Positions 54,278 to 62,713 of a stretch of 64,000 nt of DNA are shown one piece after another. The notes below the pieces were generated by a model. The model was not told the DNA's origin and made no database searches. It saw nothing but the letters and a program-made list of their open reading frames with translations. Both the position numbers and the translations under genes were made by a program. Numbering within the stretch: position 1 is the first letter of the stretch; the number at the start of each line of letters is the position of its first letter. This DNA comes from Streptomyces sp. NBC_01775. Its GTDB lineage: Bacteria > Actinomycetota > Actinomycetes > Streptomycetales > Streptomycetaceae. Location: assembly GCF_035917675.1 (NCBI RefSeq), contig NZ_CP109104.1:8370001-8434000 (forward strand), given 5' to 3'.

Positions 54278-54997
54278 TCATGGTCGGGGCGTGAGCGGGG
54301 TCAGTGCGGTGGGCCGCACCGCACTGGCGGCGGCCGAGCCGCGTAGCAGTTCGGTCAGGTCATGGGGCTGGGCCTGTTCACCGGTTGGAGCCGCTGCCGC
54401 GATCCGGTCCAGCCGGAAGCCCCGGCCGGCCCGGCGTGTGCGGCACCAGGCGATGAGGTACCAGCGGCCGTCAGCGGTGAGCAATCCGGCCGGTTCCACG
54501 ACGCGGTTGCTTTCGTGCCCTGCCGCGTCGGTGTACGACAGCCGCAGCGCCGTGTTGTCGGCAAGGGCCTGCTCCACCGCGGTACGGACCTCGGAGTCGC
54601 CGTGCGTCGGCAGGGCAACGATTCGCGCGGCGAGTTCCTGTGCCGCCTCCGAGGCGGGGCCGGTCATCGCGGCCACGATCTTCTGAGCCGCCGTGCGGGC
54701 CGCGCCGGCGTAGGGGGTGGAGGCGTCGGCCGCGGCGAGCGCGGCGGTCAGTGCCGAGGCTTCGTCGGCGGTGAGGTGGATCGGGGGCAGGGTCATCTCC
54801 GGGTCGATCGACCAGCCGCCGCCTCGCCCGGGTATGGAGCGCACCGGGACACCGGCCTCCATCAGGGTTTGCAGGTCGCGCTGCGCCGTGCGGGTGCTGA
54901 CCTCGAACCGCGCTGCGAGCGCCGCGACCGTCAGCGGCCGCGGCGCCGCCGCGCGCAACTCTTCCACCAGCGCGTACAGCCGGGCAGTCCGGTTCAT
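54278..54997 (-). CDS. WYL-domain transcriptional regulator (YafY-type)
   Basis: A 239-residue protein. The N-terminal winged helix (LTVAALAARFEVSTRTAQRD then LQTLMEAGVPVRSIPGRGGG) is of the DeoR-like HTH_11 type. The WYL ligand-sensing domain contains RVVEPAGLLTADGRWYLIAW followed by C.TRRAGRGFRLDRI. It lacks the usual C-terminal extension of longer family members. It lies 16 bases downstream of an alpha/beta hydrolase gene on the same strand and is probably cotranscribed with it. Confidence 0.92.
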   Translation of the reverse strand: MNRTARLYALVEELRAAAPRPLTVAALAARFEVSTRTAQRDLQTLMEAGVPVRSIPGRGGGWSIDPEMTLPPIHLTADEASALTAALAAADASTPYAGAARTAAQKIVAAMTGPASEAAQELAARIVALPTHGDSEVRTAVEQALADNTALRLSYTDAAGHESNRVVEPAGLLTADGRWYLIAWCRTRRAGRGFRLDRIAAAAPTGEQAQPHDLTELLRGSAAASAVRPTALTPLTPRP

Positions 54998-55013
54998 GCC
55001 GCCGACGCTACCG

Positions 55014-55976
55014 TCACGCGGAGGCCAAGAAGTCCCGCTCGCGCCGCAGTTCCCGCTCGGTGATGGTCAGGGGGAACAGGGTGAAGCCGTGCATCGCGCC
55101 GGCGACGACGCCGAGCTGCACGGGAGTACCCGCCGCCTGCCACCGTGCGGCCAGGAACAGCGAGTCGTCCAGCAGCGGATCTTCGGTGCCGACGACGATC
55201 CGGGCCGGTGGCAGCCCGGCCAGGTCCGCGAACAGGGGCGACACCTCGGGATCGCGGCGCTGCTCTTCTCCCATCCCTGGCGTGAACAGCTCATAGCCGC
55301 CCCGAAGCGTGTCGGTGTTGCTCAGCAGTTGCCGGGGGCCGAACCGCCGCTGGCTTGGTGTCATCGACAAGTCGTAAGGGCCGAAGAGCAGGTGGGCCGC
55401 CCGGAATCTGCCGGCAACGCCGTGCCGGTCGCGAAGGCGCAGCAGCGTCACGACGCTGAGGTGGGCACCAGCCGATTCACCGCCGATCAGCAGCCGTTCG
55501 GTACCGAACTCGGCCGCGGCGTGTTTCACCAGCCATCGGGCAGCCGCTTCGCAATCGTCGGGCCCGGCGGGGAACGGGTGTTCCGGCGCGAGGCGGTAGT
55601 CCACGCTCACCACGGCCAGCCGTGCCTGCTCGGCGAGCCGCCAGAGCCGCTCATCCTGTCCGTCCCCGGACCCGAACGCCCAGCCGCCTCCGTGGATGTG
55701 CAGGTACACGCCGTCGACGCGGTCCGGCACAAAGACCCGTACCTTCACTCCGCCCTCAACGGCGCGGTCTTGGCCGTGCGGCAGTCTTACCGGTGCCATG
55801 TCACCGCCGAGCCGGTTGCGCCGCAGGAGCGTCAGCGTGGCTGCGCTCAGCGCCTGCCCACGAGCTGGACGGCTCGCGGCGGCAGCCTCGAATTGCTCGT
55901 TGAACGCCAGGGTCTCTGGGAGGCAGTCCTCATCTGTGATCATCATGCCGTCGACAGTCGCAGCTGCCCACGACAA
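55014..55976 (-). CDS. Alpha/beta hydrolase (hormone-sensitive-lipase type esterase)
   Basis: A 320-residue enzyme with the HSL-family oxyanion motif HGGG (residues 95-98, in YLHIHGGGWAFGSG) and nucleophile Ser168 in LLIGGESAGAHLS. The acid residue lies in a later DPLLDDS segment and the catalytic His in GAMHGFTL. It should hydrolyse esters of small acyl or aromatic alcohols. There is no signal peptide. A second ATG ten codons in (MMITDED) is an alternative start. Confidence 0.9.
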   Translation of the reverse strand: MSWAAATVDGMMITDEDCLPETLAFNEQFEAAAASRPARGQALSAATLTLLRRNRLGGDMAPVRLPHGQDRAVEGGVKVRVFVPDRVDGVYLHIHGGGWAFGSGDGQDERLWRLAEQARLAVVSVDYRLAPEHPFPAGPDDCEAAARWLVKHAAAEFGTERLLIGGESAGAHLSVVTLLRLRDRHGVAGRFRAAHLLFGPYDLSMTPSQRRFGPRQLLSNTDTLRGGYELFTPGMGEEQRRDPEVSPLFADLAGLPPARIVVGTEDPLLDDSLFLAARWQAAGTPVQLGVVAGAMHGFTLFPLTITERELRRERDFLASA

Positions 55977-56006
55977 CGTTCTGTCACCCTTTCTTTGTGA
56001 ACTGCG

Positions 56007-56200
56007 TCATGGTCCTGCCGCGCTCCTGATGTGATCGGGATCGAACACTGGCTCGCCCACCCCGGCGATGCCCTTCTCGCTGCGGACGCGGGCGTGTTCG
56101 CGTCGCTGGGCGGCCAGGACCTCGGGGGTGCCGAGCGTTCTGGTTGCGCCGGCGCAGCCAGCGGTGCAGCTCCCGCGTCTGGACAGTGTGGTCGGGGCGA
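56007..56200 (-). mobile_element. IS630-like transposase C-terminal remnant
   Basis: The minus strand carries HTVQTRELHRWLRRRNQNAR and, after a frame change, EVLAAQRREHARVRSEKGI before a stop at 56007. This matches the C-terminal L..WLRWRN.N.RHP.VLAAQRRERARVRSEK pattern of a Streptomyces transposase group (IS630-like). Upstream coding is scrambled. The rest of the 500-base gap 55977-56477 shows no gene and must contain the promoter of the serine hydrolase gene. Confidence 0.55.
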
Positions 56201-56477
56201 TTCCCATGCGGCGCCGGTTGACGCCCCACAGGGTGTCGTCGCCGACCGAGTACCGGCAGTTGACCGCCACGGCCGATAAGTCCGGTTTCTCCCCCACCCG
56301 GGTCGTAGCCGGGCGGCCGGATCGTAACTCCACGGTCTGACGCGGGATACCCGTACGGAATGACGACGCGGTCATGCCCCTCTGACTAGTGTCCGGTGCA
56401 TTCACCCCGCCGTCACCGATGCACACCACTGCCGTCAGACGGTCTACTACCGGACGGCCCCCATGAGGAGAAGAACG

Positions 56478-57824
56478 ATGCGCCGACTGCTCCCCGTGCT
56501 CGCTGCTCTCGCCCTGTCGGCCGCGGGGCCCGCCACGGCACCCGCAAGCCCCGCCCGGCAGGAGCAGCCGCCGAAAACACCCGTTGGCAAGCAGGTGTCG
56601 TGGTTGCTGGACGCCTCGAAGCGGCTGCCCGTGCCGGAGGCAGAGGTCCGAGAGCATGTGTCGGCAGCGCTCCTGGAAAAGCTCGGTGGAGTCGATGGAT
56701 TCAACGCCGAACTCGGGAAAGCAGCCGGGCCCGACGGACTCCGCTTGGACTCCTTCCGCTCCCAGCGGACGCCGCGCGACAGTTCGGAGGCGTACGCGCT
56801 CCTTGACGGCGAGGACGGCAGACATCACGCGGTTGTCGTGACGGACGAGCAGGACGACCTGGCCGCCCTCCATCTCACGGCTCTGCCCGGTTCCTGGAGC
56901 GAACTGGATGAGAGGCTGCGCAAGGTCGCGCCCGATGTGTCGTTCCTCGCCGCCGAGGTGAACAAGCAGGGGCGGTGCCGTACGTTGCACGGACTCGCCC
57001 CGAAGACGCCGCGGCCGATCGGCTCCGCCTTCAAGCTCTACGTCCTGGGAGCGCTCGCCAAGGCCGTACGCGAAGGCCGGGCCTCCTGGGACCAGCGGCT
57101 CCCCGTACGGGAGGAATGGAAGTCCGTGGGCGGTGGCCCCGTCTCCGAGCTGGCCGCGGGCACCAAGCTGACGCTGCGCCAGTACGCGGACCACATGATC
57201 TTCTACAGCGACAACTCCGCGACCGACCACTTGATGCACCGGATCGGCCGGAAGGCCGTAGAGGCTCAACAGACCGCCTTCGGCATGGCCGACCCGCGGG
57301 CGAACCGGCCCCTTCTGCTGACCCGCGAATTGGCACAGCTCAAGAGCGCCGACTACCCACGGCACGCCGACGCTTACACGGCCATGGGAGAACAGGACCG
57401 GCGACGGTACCTCACCGACGAGGTGAGCAAGCTGCCGGTGCCGGGTTCGACCTGGGAGCAGCCACGCCACATCAACAGCGTCGAATGGTTCGCCCGCCCG
57501 GACGACATCTGCCGCGCGTTCTCCGGCCTGCGCGACCAGGCCGGCTCCGGCGGCCAGAAACCCGTCGACACCTCCCTGTCCCTGATGGGCACCCGGACCC
57601 TGGGGCTGGACACGGACGCGTGGCCCACAGGTTGGTTCAAGGGCGGCTCTGAACCCGGTGTCATCAGCCGGAACTTCATGGTCGAATCCGCTTCGGGCAA
57701 CACGTACGTGGTTTCGATGTCGGTGAGCGACCCGAAGGAGAACGTGAGCAACTCCGACAAGGCGGCGGAACTGCTGGCACTGTCCGCGGGGGCCTTCGAG
57801 CTGGCGGACAAGGCGGCCGGCTGA
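56478..57824 (+). CDS. Exported serine hydrolase of the class A beta-lactamase fold
   Basis: A 448-residue protein with a signal peptide (MRRLLPVLAALALSAAG, cut near APA-SPA), an N-terminal dimerisation-like domain (residues 45-155) and a beta-lactamase-like domain. Active-site motifs are complete: Ser183-x-x-Lys186 in IGSAFKLYVL, SDN at 244-246 and KGG at 388-390. The deacylating omega-loop Glu typical of true class A enzymes was not found, so penicillin hydrolysis is doubtful. It is closer to LpqF-type serine hydrolases. AGGAG nine bases upstream supports ATG 56478 over 56463. Confidence 0.88.
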   Translation: MRRLLPVLAALALSAAGPATAPASPARQEQPPKTPVGKQVSWLLDASKRLPVPEAEVREHVSAALLEKLGGVDGFNAELGKAAGPDGLRLDSFRSQRTPRDSSEAYALLDGEDGRHHAVVVTDEQDDLAALHLTALPGSWSELDERLRKVAPDVSFLAAEVNKQGRCRTLHGLAPKTPRPIGSAFKLYVLGALAKAVREGRASWDQRLPVREEWKSVGGGPVSELAAGTKLTLRQYADHMIFYSDNSATDHLMHRIGRKAVEAQQTAFGMADPRANRPLLLTRELAQLKSADYPRHADAYTAMGEQDRRRYLTDEVSKLPVPGSTWEQPRHINSVEWFARPDDICRAFSGLRDQAGSGGQKPVDTSLSLMGTRTLGLDTDAWPTGWFKGGSEPGVISRNFMVESASGNTYVVSMSVSDPKENVSNSDKAAELLALSAGAFELADKAAG

Positions 57825-58304
57825 GCTGTCCTGCGGAGTTCGGCGAGCCGGGCGTGGATCTGCCGCATACGTCAACCGACGGAAACCGGATTCCGGCGGC
57901 TTCATCATCTCGGGGTCCATCACGCCGCCCCCGGAAACCGAACCTCGGGTACGTCACCTCAGCCGACTGTGTTCACCAAGCCACGAGCAGCCCGGGTGCC
58001 GGGTACGGCCCGAGCCGTGCCGATGGGATGGTGGCAACGGCGTGTCCAGGCCCCCGACATGGTCGGCTGCCTGTCGGCCCACCCGACCCAGGAGCCACCA
58101 GCCACAGCCCCGTCGCCAGTGGGGTGCGGGGCGCGCCGGTCAGGAGCTGGCTCATGGCGTCGGTGCCGATCCGGCGATCTCGCGTCGCCGGGCCGTGATT
58201 TGGGCGTCGGTGCGGCTGATGGGAACAGGCGGAAACCGGCCCCGGCAGAGTGACGACAGGGCCCCGGAGCAGCGAGGTCTGGTTTAACGCGCATGCATGG
58301 GGAT
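57825..58304. other. 480-base gap without a recognised gene
   Basis: Open frames exist on both strands but none shows a family motif, and the third-position GC bias drops. No tRNA or clear terminator was seen. It separates two genes that converge (serine hydrolase and sensor kinase). Confidence 0.4.
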
Positions 58305-59411
58305 TCAGTGAGACGGGTGTGCGAATCGTACGGTGACGGCCAGGCCGCCTTCGGGGGGTGCGGTGGTGGTGAGGGTGGCGTGGTGGGCCTGGGCGACGGC
58401 CTTGACGATGGCGAGGCCGAGACCGTAGCCGTCGCGGCGGCTGTTACGGTCGGGCGCCAGTCTCTGGAAGGGCTGGAAGAGGCGCTGGATCTGGTCGTCG
58501 GGGATGACTGGCCCGCCGTTGGTGATCGTCAAGGTCGCCTGCGCGCCAGAGGTCTGAGTGGCGATCTCCACGCGCCCGTCCGGGTGGTTGTGGCGGATGG
58601 CGTTGTCGATGAGGTTGGCGATGAGGCTTTCGACCAGTCCCGGGTCCCCGGCCGTCACCGCGGGCGTGAGGTGTTCGGCGAGGTCGATGCCTTTTTCTGC
58701 TGCCGGGTCGCGCCGGGAGGCGAGCACTCCTCGGACGACTCGGGCGAGGTCGAGGGTGTCGCAGCGGGTGACGCCGCGCTCGCTGGTGGCCAGGGCGAGC
58801 AGTGCCTGGACGAGTCGTTCCTGGTGTTCGCCGAGAGCGAGGGCCTCCTGGCAGGCCGAGCGCAGGGTGCCGGCGTCGGCGTCGGGGTCGGCGAGGGTGA
58901 CTTCGAGGAGGGTCCGCAGGCCGGCGAGGGGGGTTCGTAGCTCGTGGGAGGCGTTGGCGACGAAGTGTCGTTGGGCGTCGAAGGAGGCTTGGAGGCGGGC
59001 GAAGAGGTCGTCGAGGATGCCGCCCAGTTCGGTCAGCTCGTCGGCGGGCTCGCCGAGGCTGAGACGCTGGTGGAGGTTTCCGGCGGAGATGGCGGCGGCG
59101 GTGGCGGTGATGGACCGCAGGGGGCTGAGGAAGCGGCCGGCGACGAACCAGCCGCCGGCGAGGGCGATGGGGATGAGGACGGCGAGCGCGAGGGCGGAGC
59201 CGAGGAGGAGCTGGTGCGGGCCGATCCCGTGCCCTGTGCCGGTGATCGTGTCTGGCGCAGAGCTGCGGGCGGGAACGGTCGACTGGACGCCGACCAGGGG
59301 GACGGTGACGACGGCGAGGACCACGATCCCGGCGACGTAGATTCCCGCGGCGTAGAAGAGCGCGAGCCGGGTTTGCAGGGACCGCCTGGGAAGCGGCCGG
59401 GATTCGGTCAT
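58305..59411 (-). CDS. Sensor histidine kinase with short extracytoplasmic loop
   Basis: A 368-residue kinase. TM1 is about residues 18-40 and TM2 70-92, leaving only about 28 residues outside, as in intramembrane-sensing kinases. A HAMP linker follows (about 93-145). The phospho-accepting His156 sits in FVANASHELRTPLAG, with ATP-lid motifs LIANLIDNAIRHNHPDGRVE (N box) and RRDGYGLGLAIVKAV (G box). It overlaps the response regulator gene by ATGA and thus forms one unit with it, divergent from a three-gene ABC transporter it probably controls. Confidence 0.94.
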   Translation of the reverse strand: MTESRPLPRRSLQTRLALFYAAGIYVAGIVVLAVVTVPLVGVQSTVPARSSAPDTITGTGHGIGPHQLLLGSALALAVLIPIALAGGWFVAGRFLSPLRSITATAAAISAGNLHQRLSLGEPADELTELGGILDDLFARLQASFDAQRHFVANASHELRTPLAGLRTLLEVTLADPDADAGTLRSACQEALALGEHQERLVQALLALATSERGVTRCDTLDLARVVRGVLASRRDPAAEKGIDLAEHLTPAVTAGDPGLVESLIANLIDNAIRHNHPDGRVEIATQTSGAQATLTITNGGPVIPDDQIQRLFQPFQRLAPDRNSRRDGYGLGLAIVKAVAQAHHATLTTTAPPEGGLAVTVRFAHPSH

Positions 59412-60073
59412 GCCGGCCCGATCCGGTAGCCGCCTTCGCGGATGGTCTCGATCACCGGCGGGTCGCCGAGTTTGGCGCGCAGCCGGTGCATGGTGTGCTT
59501 GACCGCAGAGGTGAAGGGGTCGGCCGCTTCGTCCCAGACGCGTTCGAGGAGTTCCTCGGCGGGCAGGACCAGGCCGGGTGAGGCGAGCATGCATTCAAGG
59601 AGCGCGAACTCCTTCGGGCTGAGCTCAAGTCGCCGGCCGGCGCGGAACGCCACCCGGCGAGCCGGGTCGAGGGTGATGTCCTCGCAGGAGAGGGTGGGAG
59701 AAAGCGGCGGGGTGGCCCGGCGGGCCAGCGCCCGGACACGGGCGACCAGTTCGGCGAAGGCGAACGGCTTGGGCAGGTAGTCGTCCGCGCCGAGGCTGAG
59801 CCCGTCGACGCGGTCTTCGATGGTGCCGGCCGCGGTCAGCATCAGCACGCGGGTGTCGGAGCGGTCGTCGGCGAGTCGCCGGCAGATGTCGTCGCCTCCG
59901 ACGTCGGGCAGGTCCCGGTCGAGAATGACCACGTCATAGCGGGTGACGGCCAGGCGGGCAAGGGCGTTGGTCCCGTCCAGCACGACATCGACGGCCATAC
60001 CCTCGCGGCGCAGCCCGGTGCCGATCGAGCGGGCCAGCACCTCGAAGTCCTCGACTACCAGGACCCTCACCAC
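59408..60073 (-). CDS. OmpR-family response regulator
   Basis: A 221-residue regulator. The receiver domain has the acidic VVED start, phospho-acceptor Asp52 in VVILDRDLPDVGG, Thr80 and Lys102 (LPKPFAF). The winged-helix domain (residues 125-221) has RLELSPKEFALLECMLASPG and KHTMHRLRAKLGDPPVIETI followed by REGGYRIG. It should bind direct repeats near its target promoters. It starts 131 bases from the possible first start of the divergent ABC transporter operon. Confidence 0.96.
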   Translation of the reverse strand: MVRVLVVEDFEVLARSIGTGLRREGMAVDVVLDGTNALARLAVTRYDVVILDRDLPDVGGDDICRRLADDRSDTRVLMLTAAGTIEDRVDGLSLGADDYLPKPFAFAELVARVRALARRATPPLSPTLSCEDITLDPARRVAFRAGRRLELSPKEFALLECMLASPGLVLPAEELLERVWDEAADPFTSAVKHTMHRLRAKLGDPPVIETIREGGYRIGPA

Positions 60074-60251
60074 AGATCACCGCCGGTCGTACGGGGAAGG
60101 CGGCCGGGCGGGCCGCCGGTTCGAGGTGCCATGTACTCAACGATGCCAGGTCGCAGGTTCCAGCCAGGTCGCAGCGGCTGAGACCGGGCGGGAACCAGGC
60201 GCCATGTACAAAAATCCGCATGAGACCACACCGAACCGGCTGCTCATCCCG
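60074..60251. promoter_or_regulatory. Divergent control region with direct repeats
   Basis: CCAGGTCGCAG occurs at 60146-60156 and again at 60164-60174, 18 bases apart, between the response regulator and ABC transporter genes. GCCATGTAC also occurs twice (60128, 60201). The first pair is the best candidate site for the adjacent OmpR-type regulator, since such proteins bind tandem half-sites. Confidence 0.45.
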
Positions 60252-61187
60252 ATGAGCGCCGCAGAGATCACCGTTGCCGGGCTGCGCAAGCGATACGAGG
60301 CGACCCGAGCCCTCGACGGCATGTCCTTCACCGTCCGTCCGGGGCTGGTGACCGGCTTCGTGGGGCCGAACGGGGCCGGGAAGTCCACCACGATGCGGGT
60401 GATCCTCGGCCTGGACGCGGTCGATGAGGGCACCGCGCTCATCGAGGGGAGGCCATACCACAGGCTTCGGCGCCCGCTGAGCCACGTCGGTTCACTGCTG
60501 GACGCGGCGGCGCCGCACCCCAGCCGGAGCGGTCGTAACCACCTGCTCTGGCTGGCACATTCACAGGGCCTGGCCGCGCGGCGGGTGGACCAGGTGCTCG
60601 ATCTGGTCGGCCTGACCCCGGCGGCCCGGCGCAAGGCCGGCGGCTACTCGCTCGGCATGCGGCAGCGGCTCGGGATCGCGGCGGCCCTGCTGGGCGACCC
60701 GCCGATCGTCGTGCTCGATGAACCGTTCAACGGCATGGACCCCGACGGCATCGTATGGATACGTGGCTTCCTGCGGTCGCTGGCCGCTGAGGGCCGCGCC
60801 GTCCTGGTGTCCAGCCACCTGATGAGCGAGGTGCAGGACACCGCCGATCACCTCGTCGTGGTCGGGCGCGGCAAGGCCATCGCCGACGCCGGCGTGGCCG
60901 ACCTGATCGCGGCTGCGTCCGGGAACCGGGTGGCCGTGCGCACCACGGCCCGGCCGGACGCGATGACGGTGCTCGGGCACGCGGGCGCCGCCGTGGCGGC
61001 CACCGGCCGCGACACCATCACCGTCTCCGGCCTGCCGGCGGCTCGCATCGTGACGCTGCTCAGCGCGAGCGCGGTGCCGTTCTCCGAGGTATCAGCACAC
61101 CGCGCCACCCTTGAGGACGTCTACATCGAACTCACCCGCGAGGACGTCGAGTTCCACGCCACGACGCCGCCGGAGGTGCCGCGGTGA
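60252..61187 (+). CDS. ABC transporter ATP-binding protein
   Basis: A 311-residue ATPase with Walker A VGPNGAGKSTTMRVILGL, the signature motif GYSLGMRQRLGIAAALLG, Walker B IVVLDEPFNGMDPDG and the H-loop LVSSHLMSEVQDTADH. The C-terminal 80 residues form the domain seen in ABC-2-type exporters. It is the first gene of a cluster with two permeases and would energise both. ATG 60204 (MYKNPHE) is an alternative start. Divergence from a two-component system suggests induction by an envelope-acting compound. Confidence 0.95.
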   Translation: MSAAEITVAGLRKRYEATRALDGMSFTVRPGLVTGFVGPNGAGKSTTMRVILGLDAVDEGTALIEGRPYHRLRRPLSHVGSLLDAAAPHPSRSGRNHLLWLAHSQGLAARRVDQVLDLVGLTPAARRKAGGYSLGMRQRLGIAAALLGDPPIVVLDEPFNGMDPDGIVWIRGFLRSLAAEGRAVLVSSHLMSEVQDTADHLVVVGRGKAIADAGVADLIAAASGNRVAVRTTARPDAMTVLGHAGAAVAATGRDTITVSGLPAARIVTLLSASAVPFSEVSAHRATLEDVYIELTREDVEFHATTPPEVPR

Positions 61188-62713
61188 CCCCCACCGTCAC
61201 GCCGTACCGATCCGGCCGGCGGGCCGGGCGGCACGGCTTCCTCCAGCTGCTGCACGCGGAGTGGACCAAGTTCCGCACCGTCCGGGGCTCGGTGATCGGC
61301 ATGGCGGCTGCGGCACTGATGATGGTGCTGGTCGCCCTGCTCGCCGGGGCCAGCAGCGATCAGAAGGGCTCACCGCCCGTGCCGGTCGGCCCGGGCGGTG
61401 AGCCGGTCACCGACAGCTTCTACTTCGTGCACCGGCCGCTGGCCGGAAACGGCAGCATCACGGTCTCCGTTTCCGCGCTCAGGAGCAGCATCCCCACGGG
61501 TCCCGCGAACCTGCGGCCTGGCAACGTGCCATGGGCGAAGGCCGGGCTCATCATCAAGCAGAGCACCCGCCAGGGATCGCCCTACGCGGCGATCATGGTT
61601 ACCGGCAGCCACGGCGTGCGGATGCAGGACAACTTCGTCAACGACACGGCCGGCCTCCCCGCCTCTGTCTCCAGCGCGTCTGTTCGCTGGCTGCGGCTGG
61701 ACCGCTCGGGCGACACGGTCACCGGCTATGCCTCCGCCGACGGCACGCGCTGGACCAGAGTGGGCACCGTGCACGTGAGCGGGCTCGGACCGACAGCGCA
61801 AGGCGGGCTGTTCGTCGCATCGCCGCCTTCCGTGGAGGGCGTGGGCACGCGCGGCAGCGTGTCCACGGCCGTCTTCGAAGATCTTCGCGTCCGGGGAGGC
61901 TGGGCCGGTGGCAGCTGGGCGGGTGACCAGCTGGGACCCGAATCCCCCAGCTTCGCCGGCTACCCGCGGAACACGTCGGGTTCGTTCACGGGATCCGACG
62001 GCAGCTTCACGGTGACCGGGGCCGGGGACATGGCGCCCGCCGTTCGCGAAACCCTCCCGACCGGCGGCACCCGCGGAGACATCCTCACCGGCACGTTCGC
62101 CGCGCTGATCGCCGTGATCGTCGTGGGGGCGCTGTTCATCTCCACGGAATACCGGAAGAACCTGATCCACGTGACCCTGGCCGCCAGCCCGAGGCGGAGC
62201 CGGGTGCTGGTGGCCAAGGCGATTGTGCTGGGAGTCGTCACTTTCGTCACCGGGCTGGCGGGAGCGGTCGTCGCGGTCCCGCTCGGCGAGCGGCTCGCCC
62301 GGACCAACGGCGTGTACGTCTTCCCGGTGGCGTCTTCAACCGAACTACGGGTGGCGCTCGGGACCGCGGCGCTGCTGGCGACCGCCGCGGTCCTGGCCCT
62401 CTCCGTCGGCGCCATGTTCCGGCACAGCGCCGGCGCGGTCACCACCGTCATCGTGGCCATCGTGCTGCCCTACATCCTGGTCGCCATCCCGTTCATGCCC
62501 GCGGGCGTGTCGGACTGGCTGACCCGGGTGACGCCCGCCGCGGCCTTCGCCGTCCAGCAGACGCTTGTGCCGTATCACCAGGTCACGAGCATCTACACGC
62601 CGTACAGCGGCTACTATCCGCTGGCACCGTGGGCAGGGCTGGCCGTCCTGGCCGGCTACGCGGTGGTAAGCCTGGCCGTAGCAACCGTCCTTCTCCGCAG
62701 GAGGGACGCATGA
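61184..62713 (+). CDS. ABC-2-type permease with extracytoplasmic lectin-like insertion
   Basis: A 509-residue permease with an unusual architecture. TM1 is at residues 36-56, a 240-residue outside loop spans 57-299, and the remaining five helices start at 300. The loop (74-236) has the beta-sandwich pattern of DUF1349/LamG-like sugar-binding modules (VPWAKAGLIIKQSTRQGSPY, then VRWLRLDRSGDTVTGYASAD and GTRWTRVGTVHVSG, closing with STAVFEDLRV). Its role may be substrate capture or sensing at the envelope. It is translationally coupled to the ATPase (GTGA) and to the next permease (ATGA). Confidence 0.9.
   Translation: MTPTVTPYRSGRRAGRHGFLQLLHAEWTKFRTVRGSVIGMAAAALMMVLVALLAGASSDQKGSPPVPVGPGGEPVTDSFYFVHRPLAGNGSITVSVSALRSSIPTGPANLRPGNVPWAKAGLIIKQSTRQGSPYAAIMVTGSHGVRMQDNFVNDTAGLPASVSSASVRWLRLDRSGDTVTGYASADGTRWTRVGTVHVSGLGPTAQGGLFVASPPSVEGVGTRGSVSTAVFEDLRVRGGWAGGSWAGDQLGPESPSFAGYPRNTSGSFTGSDGSFTVTGAGDMAPAVRETLPTGGTRGDILTGTFAALIAVIVVGALFISTEYRKNLIHVTLAASPRRSRVLVAKAIVLGVVTFVTGLAGAVVAVPLGERLARTNGVYVFPVASSTELRVALGTAALLATAAVLALSVGAMFRHSAGAVTTVIVAIVLPYILVAIPFMPAGVSDWLTRVTPAAAFAVQQTLVPYHQVTSIYTPYSGYYPLAPWAGLAVLAGYAVVSLAVATVLLRRRDA

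Noticed and set aside
56478..57824. True class A beta-lactamase resistance gene
   Set aside because: The Ser-x-x-Lys, SDN and KGG motifs are there, but the omega-loop glutamate needed for deacylation was not found, and the N-terminal domain is of the LpqF-like type.
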